This document shows, one piece after another, positions 43,800-52,279 of a stretch of DNA of 64,000 nucleotides. How positions within the stretch are numbered: position 1 is the stretch's first letter; each line of letters opens with the position of its first letter. The DNA is from Mesorhizobium sp. (GTDB lineage Bacteria > Pseudomonadota > Alphaproteobacteria > Rhizobiales > Rhizobiaceae), in assembly GCA_004017275.1 (NCBI GenBank), contig SAKE01000002.1:251411-315410 (forward strand). Reading direction: 5' to 3'. The notes beneath the pieces were generated by a model. That model made no database searches. It saw nothing but the letters and a program-made list of their open reading frames with translations, and was not told the DNA's origin. The translations under genes and the position numbers were made by a program.

Positions 43800-45026
43800 C
43801 TAGAACCCAAACGCCAGCCATGCCGTGCCGGCCGCCAGCGTTATCAGCGTCAACGGCAAGCCGACCTTGAAGAAGGCGCCGAACGACAGCGGCGTGCCGG
43901 CGGCCCGTGCCTGTTCGGCGACGATCAGGTTGGCGACCGAACCGAGCAGCGTGAAATTGCCGGCCAGCGTCGAACTCATGGCAACCACCAGCCAGGCGCG
44001 CTCGGGGTTTTCGAGGCCGGGTATGAAGGGTCGGAGCGCCAGCACGGCCGGAACATTGCTCATGATGTTGGAAAGCACCGCGGTGAAGCCGGACAGCCGC
44101 CAGACATCGTCCAGCCCGAGGTTCTTGGCCGAGGCGATCATGTCGGGCGAGAGAAGCGTCTTTTCGGCGCCGGCGACGACCACGAACAGGCCGGCGAACA
44201 TGAACAGCAGCGGACCGTCGATCTCGCGGTAGATGCGTTCCGGCTTGATGGCGCGGGTAAGCAAGAGGATGGCACCGCCGATAAGTGCGGCCTTGGCGAC
44301 GGGGACGCCGGCGAAGAAGGCGATTGCCAGTCCAATGCACACCACCACCGCCTTCAGCACCTGCCCCTTGTGCATGCGGCCACGCGAAACCTCGGGCGTC
44401 AGTTGGACCGTGCGGACGAATTCGGTCCGGTAGACGATGCGGACAATGATGACGACCACGACGAGGCCGAACAGAGCGACGGGAGCGAGCGCTGCCGAAA
44501 AGGCCGGATAGGAAATGCCCGACAGCGCGCCGATGACCATGTTTTGCGGATTGCCGGTGATGGTGGCGACGCTACCGCAATTCGACGCGGTGGCGGTGGC
44601 GATCAGATAGGGGATCGGATTGCGCTTGATCACACGGGTGACGTGGACGACGATCGGCGCCATGACGAGGCAGATGGCATCGTTGACCAGGAAGGCCGAC
44701 AGCACGCCGGTCAGCAGCGTCACCATCACCAAAAGCATGAAGGGCGCGTGCGCGTGTTCGATGGCGATGGCGCCAAGGCCGCGAAAGGCGCCGGAGACCT
44801 TGAGATGCGCCACCACGATCATCATACCGAGCAGAAGCGTGATGGTGTCGAAATTGATCGCCCGGTAGGCATCCTCCATGCTGAGCGCGCCGACGGCGAT
44901 CATCGCGGCCCCGCCGAGCAGCGCGATCCCCGCCCGATCGAGGCGCAGGCCGGGGATGCGGCCAATGGCGACACCGGCGTAGGTCAGGACCAGGATCAGC
45001 AGTGCCGCCGCGCCCATCAATGTCAT
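43800..45026 (-). CDS. SLC13/ArsB-type anion transporter
   Basis: A 408-residue membrane protein with about 11 helices in the CitMHS/SLC13/ArsB group. Landmarks are NFDTITLLLGMMIVVAHL, TGVLSAFLVNDAICLVMAPI, and TATASNCGSVATITGNPQNM, the last being the typical ion-binding N-P hairpin; a second SMSSTLAGNFTLLGSVANLI lies near the end. Substrates in the family include dicarboxylates, sulphate and arsenite, and none can be preferred here. The start at MTLMGAAALL skips 36 hydrophilic residues present in the longer frame. Confidence 0.85.
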   Translation of the reverse strand: MTLMGAAALLILVLTYAGVAIGRIPGLRLDRAGIALLGGAAMIAVGALSMEDAYRAINFDTITLLLGMMIVVAHLKVSGAFRGLGAIAIEHAHAPFMLLVMVTLLTGVLSAFLVNDAICLVMAPIVVHVTRVIKRNPIPYLIATATASNCGSVATITGNPQNMVIGALSGISYPAFSAALAPVALFGLVVVVIIVRIVYRTEFVRTVQLTPEVSRGRMHKGQVLKAVVVCIGLAIAFFAGVPVAKAALIGGAILLLTRAIKPERIYREIDGPLLFMFAGLFVVVAGAEKTLLSPDMIASAKNLGLDDVWRLSGFTAVLSNIMSNVPAVLALRPFIPGLENPERAWLVVAMSSTLAGNFTLLGSVANLIVAEQARAAGTPLSFGAFFKVGLPLTLITLAAGTAWLAFGF

Positions 45027-45164
45027 CAGTAAGAAGGCCCTGCCCGATTCATCCAGCCCCGGCGGGGCACCGGGCACTACCTTTAGCGTGATGTCGGCAA
45101 AGCGAAAGCGCCGTCCGTGCAACAGCCTGCACAAATCAGCGTGCTGTCCGAGCCAGGCCTGCCG

Positions 45165-45956
45165 TCAATGCACCGTAGCGACGCTGGGCAGAGGCACCGG
45201 AACGACGCCCGCCGGATCGAAGCTGACCTGATCGCGTCCGTTCGACTTGGCGGTGTAAAGCCTTCTGTCGGCGGCGGAAAATATCTCCTCATAGGTGATC
45301 GGGCCGGTGAAGCTCGTGCCGCCGATGCTGACGGAAAGCGGGCAAGGCCTGCCGCCGGGCGAAAACTCCATCTCCCTGATGCGCCGGCGGATGCTTTCGG
45401 CAACCACCCAGGATTGCGAGGGATCGACGCCTGGAAGAAACACGCCGAATTCTTCGCCGCCGATGCGGCCGACGATATCGCCGCCGCGCAATTGCCCTTT
45501 GATCGCCTGCGCTATCAGCTTGAGCGCCTGGTCGCCGCAATCATGGCCGAGGCGGTCATTGATCGACTTGAAGTGGTCGGCGTCGATGATCAGCAGCGCC
45601 CCCGAACGGGTGTCCTCCCGCTTGCGGGTCTCTTCGAGATAGGCTTCGACCAGCATCGAGAAGGCGCCACGGTTCAGCACCGCAGTCAGGCTGTCGGTCG
45701 CGGCAACGACGCTGAGGTCGCGTTGCGCTATGGCCAGCTGGCGGATCTTCCACATGAGGAAAAACAGAAACGAGCCGCCCAGCACCAAGGGCAGCATCAA
45801 ATCGGTCATCTGCGCCCGCCACACGGCCTCAGGCGAAAGATAGGGGAAATTGAAGGAATCGACGAAGAACGCCACGGCAATGAAGAATGCCGTACCGGCT
45901 GCCGTGACAGCGATCACCCTGCCCCAGCTCGTCGGCGACAGATCGAGCTTCATCAT
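45165..45956 (-). CDS. Membrane-bound diguanylate cyclase (GGDEF domain)
   Basis: A 263-residue protein that should make cyclic di-GMP. Two N-terminal helices (VIAVTAAGTAFFIAVAFF; LMLPLVLGGSFLFFLMW) anchor it. The active site GGEEF is at residues 166-170, and the inhibitory RxxD site (RGGD, 157-160) lies five residues ahead, so product feedback is expected. Substrate-binding DADHFKSIND is intact. CGGAG precedes the ATG at 45956. Cyclic di-GMP often controls surface polysaccharides such as those coded at the left of this window; a direct link is not shown. Confidence 0.93.
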   Translation of the reverse strand: MMKLDLSPTSWGRVIAVTAAGTAFFIAVAFFVDSFNFPYLSPEAVWRAQMTDLMLPLVLGGSFLFFLMWKIRQLAIAQRDLSVVAATDSLTAVLNRGAFSMLVEAYLEETRKREDTRSGALLIIDADHFKSINDRLGHDCGDQALKLIAQAIKGQLRGGDIVGRIGGEEFGVFLPGVDPSQSWVVAESIRRRIREMEFSPGGRPCPLSVSIGGTSFTGPITYEEIFSAADRRLYTAKSNGRDQVSFDPAGVVPVPLPSVATVH

Positions 45957-46184
45957 GTTCACTCCGTTAGCCGTCGCTACTATGCGGCACCAACGCAAAC
46001 AAATTGATAAGACTTTCCCTCGAATTCGATGTCGGGCGACATCGAGCAATTCCAGGGCGCACGGACGCCACAGGACGGCCGCCGAAAAAGGCGACCGCCC
46101 CACTTCTTCCCGGCTTGAAGGCTCGGACAGGTTGTTGGCTGAGCAAGGACAGACGACGCTCGATGCTGGACGGACTGCCCGCCG

Positions 46185-46406
46185 TCAGTTGAGCGTCGAT
46201 TCACCGAGCACGTCGGTGACAAAAGATGCCGCAATCAGGTCATCGGCATCAAGACGTAGGGAGCCTTCGCCGCCTCCCATGACGGAAGCCACTTTCTGAA
46301 AGGTCTTCATTTCGTATTCCGTGATCCGGGCGTCCTGCATCCGCGCCCTGAGGTCGGCTATGCGCCGATCCAGGGCCGGGGACATTCCTATCTCTCGCTT
46401 CGACAT
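46185..46406 (-). CDS. Small hypothetical protein, 73 residues, behind an EcfG-type promoter
   Basis: A short soluble protein (MSKREIGMSPALDRRIADLR start) with a helical N-terminal half and an acidic C-terminus. GGAGGAG precedes the ATG at 46404-46406. About 75 bases upstream is a textbook alphaproteobacterial GGAAC-N16-CGTTT promoter, so expression in the general stress response is likely. Family and function are unknown to me. Confidence 0.75.
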   Translation of the reverse strand: MSKREIGMSPALDRRIADLRARMQDARITEYEMKTFQKVASVMGGGEGSLRLDADDLIAASFVTDVLGESTLN

Positions 46407-46481
46407 GGCAACACTCCTCCCCACCCGTGTTTGCCTCCCACCGATCCGCTTTTGTATGAGGCTTTGCGAATACAGGCGCCG

Positions 46482-46507
46482 AAACGCACCGTGCGCGGGA
46501 AGGTTCC
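46482..46507 (-). promoter_or_regulatory. EcfG-type general stress promoter
   Basis: On the leftward strand GGAAC (46507-46503) is followed after 16 bases by CGTTT (46486-46482), which matches the consensus of the alphaproteobacterial general-stress sigma factor. The 73-residue gene starts about 75 bases downstream. Confidence 0.75.
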
Positions 46508-46642
46508 GAAAAGGTTGAGTCACGAAATAATACGACGGCCCAGGCGGCTGCGCGATCCGCTCGGAACCCTTCAGGCCAAAAGTGTTACCGATGTCTCCGG
46601 TATAAACCGTAATTTATGTGCCCGGAACGGACATGGAAATAT

Positions 46643-46719
46643 TGGCGATCCCGACAGGATTCGAACCTGTGACCATCGGCTTAGAAGGCCGGTGCTCTAT
46701 CCAGCTGAGCTACGGGACC
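46643..46719 (-). tRNA. tRNA-Arg (anticodon TCT)
   Basis: The leftward strand folds into a complete 77-base tRNA beginning GGTCCCGTAGCTCAGC, with anticodon loop CTTCTAA, T-arm GGTTCGAATCC and an encoded CCA end. All seven acceptor pairs form, one as G-U. Confidence 0.97.
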
Positions 46720-46766
46720 GCTGGCCGGCCGTTGGGCCGGCTGGATGTTTTGGCGCTGGCCGCCGA

Positions 46767-47072
46767 TCAATGCGTCCAGGGCGTCCTGCGGTCATAGCGG
46801 AAATTCTCCGCATAGGAAATCTGGCGGCGCTTGGTCTCTTTCGGCTCCTCGACGCGGAAAGCGAGCCCTTGCTTTTCGGCGTAGGCCACAGCCTCTTCCC
46901 GGGTATCGAAGGTAAGCCTGATCTGGCTTCTCATGTCTCCCGACGTCGTATAGCCCATCAGCGGGTCTATCTTCTTGCGCGTCTCGGGATCGAATTCCAG
47001 CACCCAGTAGCCGGTCTTGGCCTTGCCGGACTGCATCGCGGTTTTGGCTGGGCTGAAAATGCGCGCGGACAT
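46767..47072 (-). CDS. Complex I accessory subunit, NDUFS4-like
   Basis: A 101-residue protein of the ETC_C1 NDUFS4 family, starting MSARIFSPAKTAMQSGKAK and containing WVLEFDPETRKKIDPLMGYT and SQIRLTFDTREEAVAYAEK. The mitochondrial relative stabilises the NADH dehydrogenase module. GAGG lies five bases before the ATG at 47072; a second ATG seven codons upstream lacks such a site. It sits between two tRNA genes and is unlinked to nuo genes, as is usual in alphaproteobacteria. Confidence 0.92.
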   Translation of the reverse strand: MSARIFSPAKTAMQSGKAKTGYWVLEFDPETRKKIDPLMGYTTSGDMRSQIRLTFDTREEAVAYAEKQGLAFRVEEPKETKRRQISYAENFRYDRRTPWTH

Positions 47073-47212
47073 GGCCACCTCGTTCTTGTGCAAGGCAGCA
47101 TCGCCACCCTTCGCCCGTCATTACTGCGCAATGCGCACGGCGGCAAGGATTTTGCTCTTGCAGGTTTTTGCTCTTGCCATGCAACACCGAAATGAATAGG
47201 CAACAGACCGTT

Positions 47213-47289
<77 letters not shown>

Positions 47290-47405
47290 TCCCTGGAAAT
47301 GCGAATGCCTTCGGCGCGACCGGGTGGTCACCCGCGCCGGCTCTGGTCGTGCACTGGCCGCCACAGTTTTGCGGTGCAAAAACTTCGGCAAACAGGGGAT
47401 AAGCC

Positions 47406-47687
47406 ATGGTTGGGATCGATGCTTGGGTGTCGCTGTTCGGACCGGCCTACTTTGCCTATGCCGGCATAACGGTTCCATTCATGGTGACATGGGCGATTGC
47501 CTGCTCAGCGCTGGCGATGTGGAACAACCGGGAAAGCCGCAGACAGGCCAGGCGGGCCCCAGGCGCCGTCGTCTCCCGCTCCTGGCGTGCCAGCATCGGG
47601 ATGTTCGTGCTGGTCGCTGCCGGCTATATCGCTGCCCACTCGGCCGTCTACCTGGCGGTCCGCCATTTTGCCAGAATATGGCTGTGA
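47406..47687 (+). CDS. Small membrane protein of unknown function, 93 residues
   Basis: Two hydrophobic helices (AYAGITVPFMVTWAIACSAL; IGMFVLVAAGYIAAHSAVYL) flank a basic loop (NNRESRRQARRA). AGGGGA lies about 11 bases before the ATG. No motif beyond the topology is visible. It stands alone between tRNA-Pro and the VapBC genes. Confidence 0.7.
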   Translation: MVGIDAWVSLFGPAYFAYAGITVPFMVTWAIACSALAMWNNRESRRQARRAPGAVVSRSWRASIGMFVLVAAGYIAAHSAVYLAVRHFARIWL

Positions 47688-47737
47688 GACTGGCCGAGCT
47701 CACCGGCCCGAGAACGACATATCCCGGCTCGCGACGT

Positions 47738-48121
47738 TCAATACACACCTTCGATGTCGGTCCTGGAAAAATCGGCTCCGACATAAAGCAGACGGCAAGC
47801 GTGCTCCTTCGCCACCTCATAGGAGAAACAATCGCCGAAATTGAGCGCGGCCGGATGGATACCCTTGCCCCACTGCGCATAGGCCTCAGCGATGCGCCGG
47901 GCTGACGCCGGCGTCACCGCCACCACCTCGAAACCAAGCCCGTCAATCAGGCCGGACATCTCGGCGGCGATGCCACGATGGGCCGCAACGATCAGCGCCT
48001 CGGCGACAGTGCCGGCGGAAATCAGGAGATCGCTCTCGGCTTCGAGCGCGGCCATGCAGGCGTCGGCCTGCGGTTCATCAAGCACGATCGCCATCAGCGC
48101 CGAGGTGTCGACAGCGATCAT
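47738..48121 (-). CDS. VapC-type toxin, PIN-domain ribonuclease
   Basis: A 127-residue PIN-domain protein, the toxin of a type II module. Acidic metal ligands are Asp5 in AVDTSALMAI, Glu42 in TVAEALIV, Asp98 in FGDCFSYEVA and Asp117 in VGADFSRTD. Such toxins cleave RNA, often tRNA. Its ATG overlaps the antitoxin stop by four bases, so it is made after the antitoxin. Confidence 0.93.
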   Translation of the reverse strand: MIAVDTSALMAIVLDEPQADACMAALEAESDLLISAGTVAEALIVAAHRGIAAEMSGLIDGLGFEVVAVTPASARRIAEAYAQWGKGIHPAALNFGDCFSYEVAKEHACRLLYVGADFSRTDIEGVY

Positions 48122-48375
48122 TCGGGCATGCCGTCATCGCCATAAAGGAAATCCTGGCTGCGCGCGGCCGACGGTCCGGCCTTCGCCTTGGCGGCACCCG
48201 CAGCCCGCGCCGCTTCCATGAGCGCCCGACGGCCATTCCTGTCAGTTGCAGGCTTGATGGGAACCAGCCGCACCGCCGCATGGCCGTGACGGGTCAGAAT
48301 GACCTCGTCGCCTGCCTCCGCGCGGCGTACCAGTTCCGTCAGCTGTCCCTTTGCATCGGTGACGGATATTTGCAT
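48118..48375 (-). CDS. VapB-type antitoxin (Phd/YefM fold)
   Basis: An 85-residue antitoxin starting MQISVTDAKGQLTELVRRAE, the Phd/YefM DNA-binding fold, with a C-terminal region expected to wrap the toxin. GAGGAG precedes the ATG at 48373-48375; a longer frame starts at 48408 but would read through the operator. It should repress its operon through the upstream palindromes. Confidence 0.92.
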   Translation of the reverse strand: MQISVTDAKGQLTELVRRAEAGDEVILTRHGHAAVRLVPIKPATDRNGRRALMEAARAAGAAKAKAGPSAARSQDFLYGDDGMPE

Positions 48376-48388
48376 TGCTTGCTCCTCA

Positions 48389-48439
48389 TGGACCATTCTC
48401 TGGTCCACATTTTATCCGAAAATAGACCATTAAATGGTC
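48389..48439 (-). promoter_or_regulatory. Twin operator palindromes of the vapBC module
   Basis: Two inverted repeats with the same half-site: TGGACCA-TTCTC-TGGTCCA (48389-48407) and GACCAT-TAA-ATGGTC (48425-48439). They lie directly upstream of the antitoxin gene, as expected for cooperative autorepression. Confidence 0.8.
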
Positions 48440-48487
48440 CATTTCAAGATCCGACAGTGTAGGAGCGTAGTTAGCCGCAACCACGGC

Positions 48488-49192
48488 CTAGATCTTGAAT
48501 TCGCCCTGCCCCTCGTCCATGGCGTTGACGGTTTCGGCCGCCAGCGTGCGCGTGATCGGCGTCTTGCGTTCGAGCGCGGTGCGGTCCAACCGCTCCACCA
48601 CGCGCATCGCTGTCGCCAGTGAACGCTCGATGCGGCGCACGAGATACTGCACGACATGCGGCTCAACCTCGATCTGGCGGTCGGCGAACAGTTTGGTGAT
48701 GACGCCGGCGAGCAGGAGATCGTCGGGCTCATGAATTTCCACCGTCGCCGCAGCTTTCAGCCGTGAGGCGAGATCAGGCAGCCTCACGCCCCAGGCCGAC
48801 GGAAAGCGGCGCGCCGTCAGCAGCAGCGTGGACCCGGCGCCACGCACCGCATTGATCAGATGGAACAGACCTTGTTCATCGACCGCCCCGGTATCGACAT
48901 CGTCGATCAGCGCCGGCCTTGCGTCGAGATCGGCGATGCAGTCGCCTATGCGCCTGGCGTCGACCGCCAGCGCATTGGCGCGTGCGCGCCAGATCGAGGC
49001 CAAATGCGTCTTGCCCGAACCTGCGGGACCGGCCAGCACCACCACCGGCGAGGGCCAGTCCGGCCAGCGGTCGACCAGCGCGACCGCCTGGGCATTGGTG
49101 CTGGAGACGACGAGTTCGTCGCGCGAATAGCCGGTGCCATGGCCGAGATCGAGCGGCAACTGGCGCGGCGGGTCGGTTGGCTGGGCAGTCAC
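48488..49192 (-). CDS. hdaA: DnaA regulatory inactivator HdaA
   Basis: A 234-residue DnaA-like ATPase that promotes hydrolysis of DnaA-bound ATP and so limits replication initiation. It keeps the sliding-clamp-binding motif QLPLDLG at residues 11-17 and Walker A in AGPAGSGKTHLAS; there is no DnaA DNA-binding domain. Walker B is the LIDDVD segment. It follows the AI-2E-type permease gene by one base. In several Rhizobiales that I recall, ppk lies next downstream; here the VapBC genes do. Confidence 0.9.
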   Translation of the reverse strand: MTAQPTDPPRQLPLDLGHGTGYSRDELVVSSTNAQAVALVDRWPDWPSPVVVLAGPAGSGKTHLASIWRARANALAVDARRIGDCIADLDARPALIDDVDTGAVDEQGLFHLINAVRGAGSTLLLTARRFPSAWGVRLPDLASRLKAAATVEIHEPDDLLLAGVITKLFADRQIEVEPHVVQYLVRRIERSLATAMRVVERLDRTALERKTPITRTLAAETVNAMDEGQGEFKI

Positions 49193-49193
49193 T

Positions 49194-50402
49194 TCAGCGA
49201 CGCGGTTGCGTGCGGTGGCCGCCGCCGCGATCGGCCGGTAGGGGTGGCACAGGTGCCGCGCCGTGGCCCTTGTAGAGCGGCGATTCGAGATAGCGGGCTA
49301 TGGCAAACCGCACCAGCACGGCAACGGCAGCCGAAGCCGGCACCGCGATCAACAAGCCGACGAAGCCGAACAGCGCGCCGAAGGCAAACAGCGAAAACAT
49401 CAGCCATACCGGGTGCAGGCCGACACTTTTGCCGACCAGACGCGGCTGCAGGATGTTGCCCTCGATGAATTGGCCTATGAAGAACACCACCGCGACGGCG
49501 ACGATCATCGTCCAGTCCGGCCAGAACTGGACGAAGGCGACGCCGACGGCCAGCACCAGCCCGGTCAGCGAGCCGACATAGGGGATGAAGGAAATCAGCC
49601 CGGCGAACAGGCCGATGAGGATGCCGAAATTCAGTCCGGTCAGCGTCAGCCCGGTGGCGTACATGGCGCCCAGCACCAGGCACAGCGTGCCTTGGCCGCG
49701 CACGAAGCCGGCCGTGGCGGTGTTGATATCACGTGCGATGGCGCGCACGGTCGCGACGTTATCGCGCGGCACCCAGCCGTCGATGACCGCCACCATGCGG
49801 TCCCAGTCGAGCAGCATGTAGAAGGCGACCACAGGCGTCACCACGAACAGGCTGACCACCGAGACCAGCGCCATGCCGGAACTCCACAGCGAGGTGAACA
49901 CGGTGGTGATCAGGCCGAAGCCGGAAGTCAGCAGCGAATTCAGCCCGTCGCGCAGGCCATTGGCGTTGACGCCGAATTTCTGCTCCAGCCATTTTGGATC
50001 GAACGACGTGATCAGGCTCTGCAGCCGGGTCAGGTATTCCGGCAATTTGCCGGCGAAATCGGCCATCTGCGTTGCCAGAACCGGAATGAGGATGACGAAG
50101 GCCAGCACCAGCACGATGAGGAAGGTGATGAGGATGACCACCGTCGCCATGAAACGGGACAGCCCGAGCCGCTGCAGCCGGTCGGCAACGGGATCGAGGA
50201 AATAGGCAAGTACCATGCCGGCGACGAAGGGCAGCAGGATGGCACTGAAGACATAGAGAAAAAGCGCAAGCACCGCCAATCCGGTCAGCCAGAAGAAGAT
50301 CTGCCTGCGGAACGCCAGAGACGCAGCTTCGCCTGCCGCCGCGGCCTCGGCTGCCGCTTCGATGGATCCTTGGTCAGGTGCTCGGTTTGGAGCCTTCGCC
50401 AT
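49194..50402 (-). CDS. AI-2E/PerM-family membrane transporter
   Basis: A 402-residue inner-membrane protein with seven to eight helices, including AVLALFLYVFSAILLPFVAG and the conserved GLISFIPYVGSLTGLVLAV region near residue 290. The family contains exporters of the signal AI-2 and Na+/H+ antiporters; substrate is unknown here. Its start lies inside the last 29 bases of the upstream phosphatidyltransferase gene, so translation is coupled. Confidence 0.9.
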   Translation of the reverse strand: MAKAPNRAPDQGSIEAAAEAAAAGEAASLAFRRQIFFWLTGLAVLALFLYVFSAILLPFVAGMVLAYFLDPVADRLQRLGLSRFMATVVILITFLIVLVLAFVILIPVLATQMADFAGKLPEYLTRLQSLITSFDPKWLEQKFGVNANGLRDGLNSLLTSGFGLITTVFTSLWSSGMALVSVVSLFVVTPVVAFYMLLDWDRMVAVIDGWVPRDNVATVRAIARDINTATAGFVRGQGTLCLVLGAMYATGLTLTGLNFGILIGLFAGLISFIPYVGSLTGLVLAVGVAFVQFWPDWTMIVAVAVVFFIGQFIEGNILQPRLVGKSVGLHPVWLMFSLFAFGALFGFVGLLIAVPASAAVAVLVRFAIARYLESPLYKGHGAAPVPPLPADRGGGHRTQPRR

Positions 50403-50931
50403 AGCCGCTCATATGCCTCAGCCAAGCCACGAGATAGGCCGCGGCGGAAGCCACGGTCAAGACCCCGGACAGCAATATGAGAGTTGGCCTCAGCGGGTCG
50501 AGGCGCACGGCAAGTGCGAGTTCACCCAGCACAACAGCGGCCAGTGCGATCTGGATGGCGGTGTTGGCCTTCGACACGAAAAGCGGTTTTATCTCGACCG
50601 GATGGGCCATGACGATAGACAACACAACAGCGCAGACGATCAATGCGTCGCGCGACACCATGGTGACGACCAGCCAGAGCGGCAATTGCCCGTTGAAGCC
50701 CATGACGACGAACACCGAAACCAGCAGCAGCTTGTCGGCCACGGGGTCGAGATAGGCGCCGAGCCTGGATTGCCGGTTGAAACGGCGAGCAATGAAGCCG
50801 TCGACGCCGTCGGAAATGCCGGCAATGAGGAACCCGGCAAAGGCCCAGTCCCAGCGCGCCTGCAGCATCGCCAGCACCACTGCCGGCACCAGGACAAGGC
50901 GCAGAATGGTGATCAGATTGGGGATGGTCAC
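50374..50931 (-). CDS. CDP-alcohol phosphatidyltransferase (PgsA-like)
   Basis: A 185-residue membrane enzyme with the full family motif: DGVDGFIARRFN followed by GAYLDPVAD. It probably makes phosphatidylglycerol phosphate or a related phospholipid in the inner membrane. It starts with GTG at 50931 (VTIPNLITILRLVLVPAVVL), where family homology begins; the longer frame has no membrane-protein character there. It leads the AI-2E and hdaA genes. Confidence 0.88.
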   Translation of the reverse strand: MTIPNLITILRLVLVPAVVLAMLQARWDWAFAGFLIAGISDGVDGFIARRFNRQSRLGAYLDPVADKLLLVSVFVVMGFNGQLPLWLVVTMVSRDALIVCAVVLSIVMAHPVEIKPLFVSKANTAIQIALAAVVLGELALAVRLDPLRPTLILLSGVLTVASAAAYLVAWLRHMSGYGEGSKPST

Positions 50932-51016
50932 GCGATATCCCGTTGGTTCTGTTCTGCTGATAGATGATGGAGTCTGGGGCCGGGTGCAACAGAGAAGCGC
51001 CACACAGCCGGCCTTC

Positions 51017-52006
51017 TCAGACCGCGGACGCCTCAAGGATGGAAATGGGTCCTCGGGTCTGAATCACCCGTTCAAGGCGTAGCCCAGCGGCTTCGAACAA
51101 GTTTGCATATTGGACCTGCGTTCTCTCCAGACCGCCGGTCACGGCGAGCATGACCACGTCGATACCCTTGATCGGGTTCGGTTCGTCGCCCGGCGGCACG
51201 AGTGTCTCGGCCACAAGCACCTTCCCGTTCGGCAGCATCGCCTCGCGGCAATTCTGCAGTATCCTCACGGCACGCCCGTCATCCCAATCGTGAACGACCT
51301 TCTTGATGACGTAGATATCACCGGTGGGGACGCTTTCAAAAAAGTCGCCGGCGACAAAATCGGTGCGCGGCAGGTCGCCTCCCGCACCCTCGCGTGCTGC
51401 CGCGACGCCCGAAGGCAGATCGAAAAGCACGCCGCTCAGATCAGGGTTGCTGGCCAGGATCGCCGAGAGAAGCTGGCCATGCCCGCCGCCAACATCGACG
51501 ACGCGCGTAAAAGGCTTGAAGTCATAAGCTTCGGCAACGGCCTCGTTGCTGCCTTGGCTCAAGGCGATCATGGCGCGCTGAAACAAGGCGGCCTGCATCG
51601 GGTGTTCCGACAGCCAGTCAAACCTTGGGCTTCCGAACACCTTGTCGAAGGCCGGCTTTCCGGTGCGCACGGAATGTAGCAACTGCTCGAAGGCAAGATA
51701 GGCCTCGCTGTTGATCATATGGACGAAGTCACGAGGACCCGGCCGATCGGAGCGCAGCGCGGCGCCAACCTCCGTCAACTCGAAATGACGGGGTAGCACT
51801 TCCCTAAAAATCCCTTCAGGCGCGAGAAGCCGCATCACACGATAAAGCGAGTCAGCGTCTGACTGGGTGGCGGCCGCCAGTTCATCTACCGACCGTTCGC
51901 CGGCAGCCAGGAAATCGGGGATGCCGAGTTCGATAATGACGCGCAGTGCCTGTGACACGGCGAATCCGAACCCCAGCCTCATGATCTGTTGCGACGGATT
52001 GAGCAT
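51017..52006 (-). CDS. SAM-dependent O-methyltransferase (family 2)
   Basis: A 329-residue methyltransferase with an N-terminal dimerisation and winged-helix domain and a C-terminal SAM-binding domain. Motif I is VVDVGGGHGQLL, and the catalytic His sits in VVHDWDDGRA. Relatives methylate phenolic or polyketide hydroxyls, and some are called acetylserotonin O-methyltransferase-like. GGGGAC precedes the ATG at 52006. It may end a leftward transcript before the phosphatidyltransferase gene; its substrate is unknown. Confidence 0.88.
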   Translation of the reverse strand: MLNPSQQIMRLGFGFAVSQALRVIIELGIPDFLAAGERSVDELAAATQSDADSLYRVMRLLAPEGIFREVLPRHFELTEVGAALRSDRPGPRDFVHMINSEAYLAFEQLLHSVRTGKPAFDKVFGSPRFDWLSEHPMQAALFQRAMIALSQGSNEAVAEAYDFKPFTRVVDVGGGHGQLLSAILASNPDLSGVLFDLPSGVAAAREGAGGDLPRTDFVAGDFFESVPTGDIYVIKKVVHDWDDGRAVRILQNCREAMLPNGKVLVAETLVPPGDEPNPIKGIDVVMLAVTGGLERTQVQYANLFEAAGLRLERVIQTRGPISILEASAV

Positions 52007-52279
52007 GGCTTGTCCCCATATGCCTGATGCATGGCAACAGAGCACCAACAACGGCTAGACACAAGGATACGAGGCGAAGCTCGAGACGCTGGGCTTTGCC
52101 TCCGATAGAAAGCGAGGACAGGGTATTTGCACAAGGCGCGCCACCGCCGCCGAAAAACCGCCGCCCACGCTTTTATCAGGGGGCAAAAGCCTGCCATTCT
52201 GCCGTTATCCTTGCGAGGCGAGGCCGTTCATGCGAAGAGCCCGCAACCGAGTGGAAACAGCGATGAGCAAGCGTCAGAA

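Noticed and set aside
46562..46592. Second EcfG-like promoter, rightward (GGAAC then GTTA).
   Set aside because: The downstream box lacks the CG of the consensus and no rightward gene follows before the tRNA on the opposite strand.
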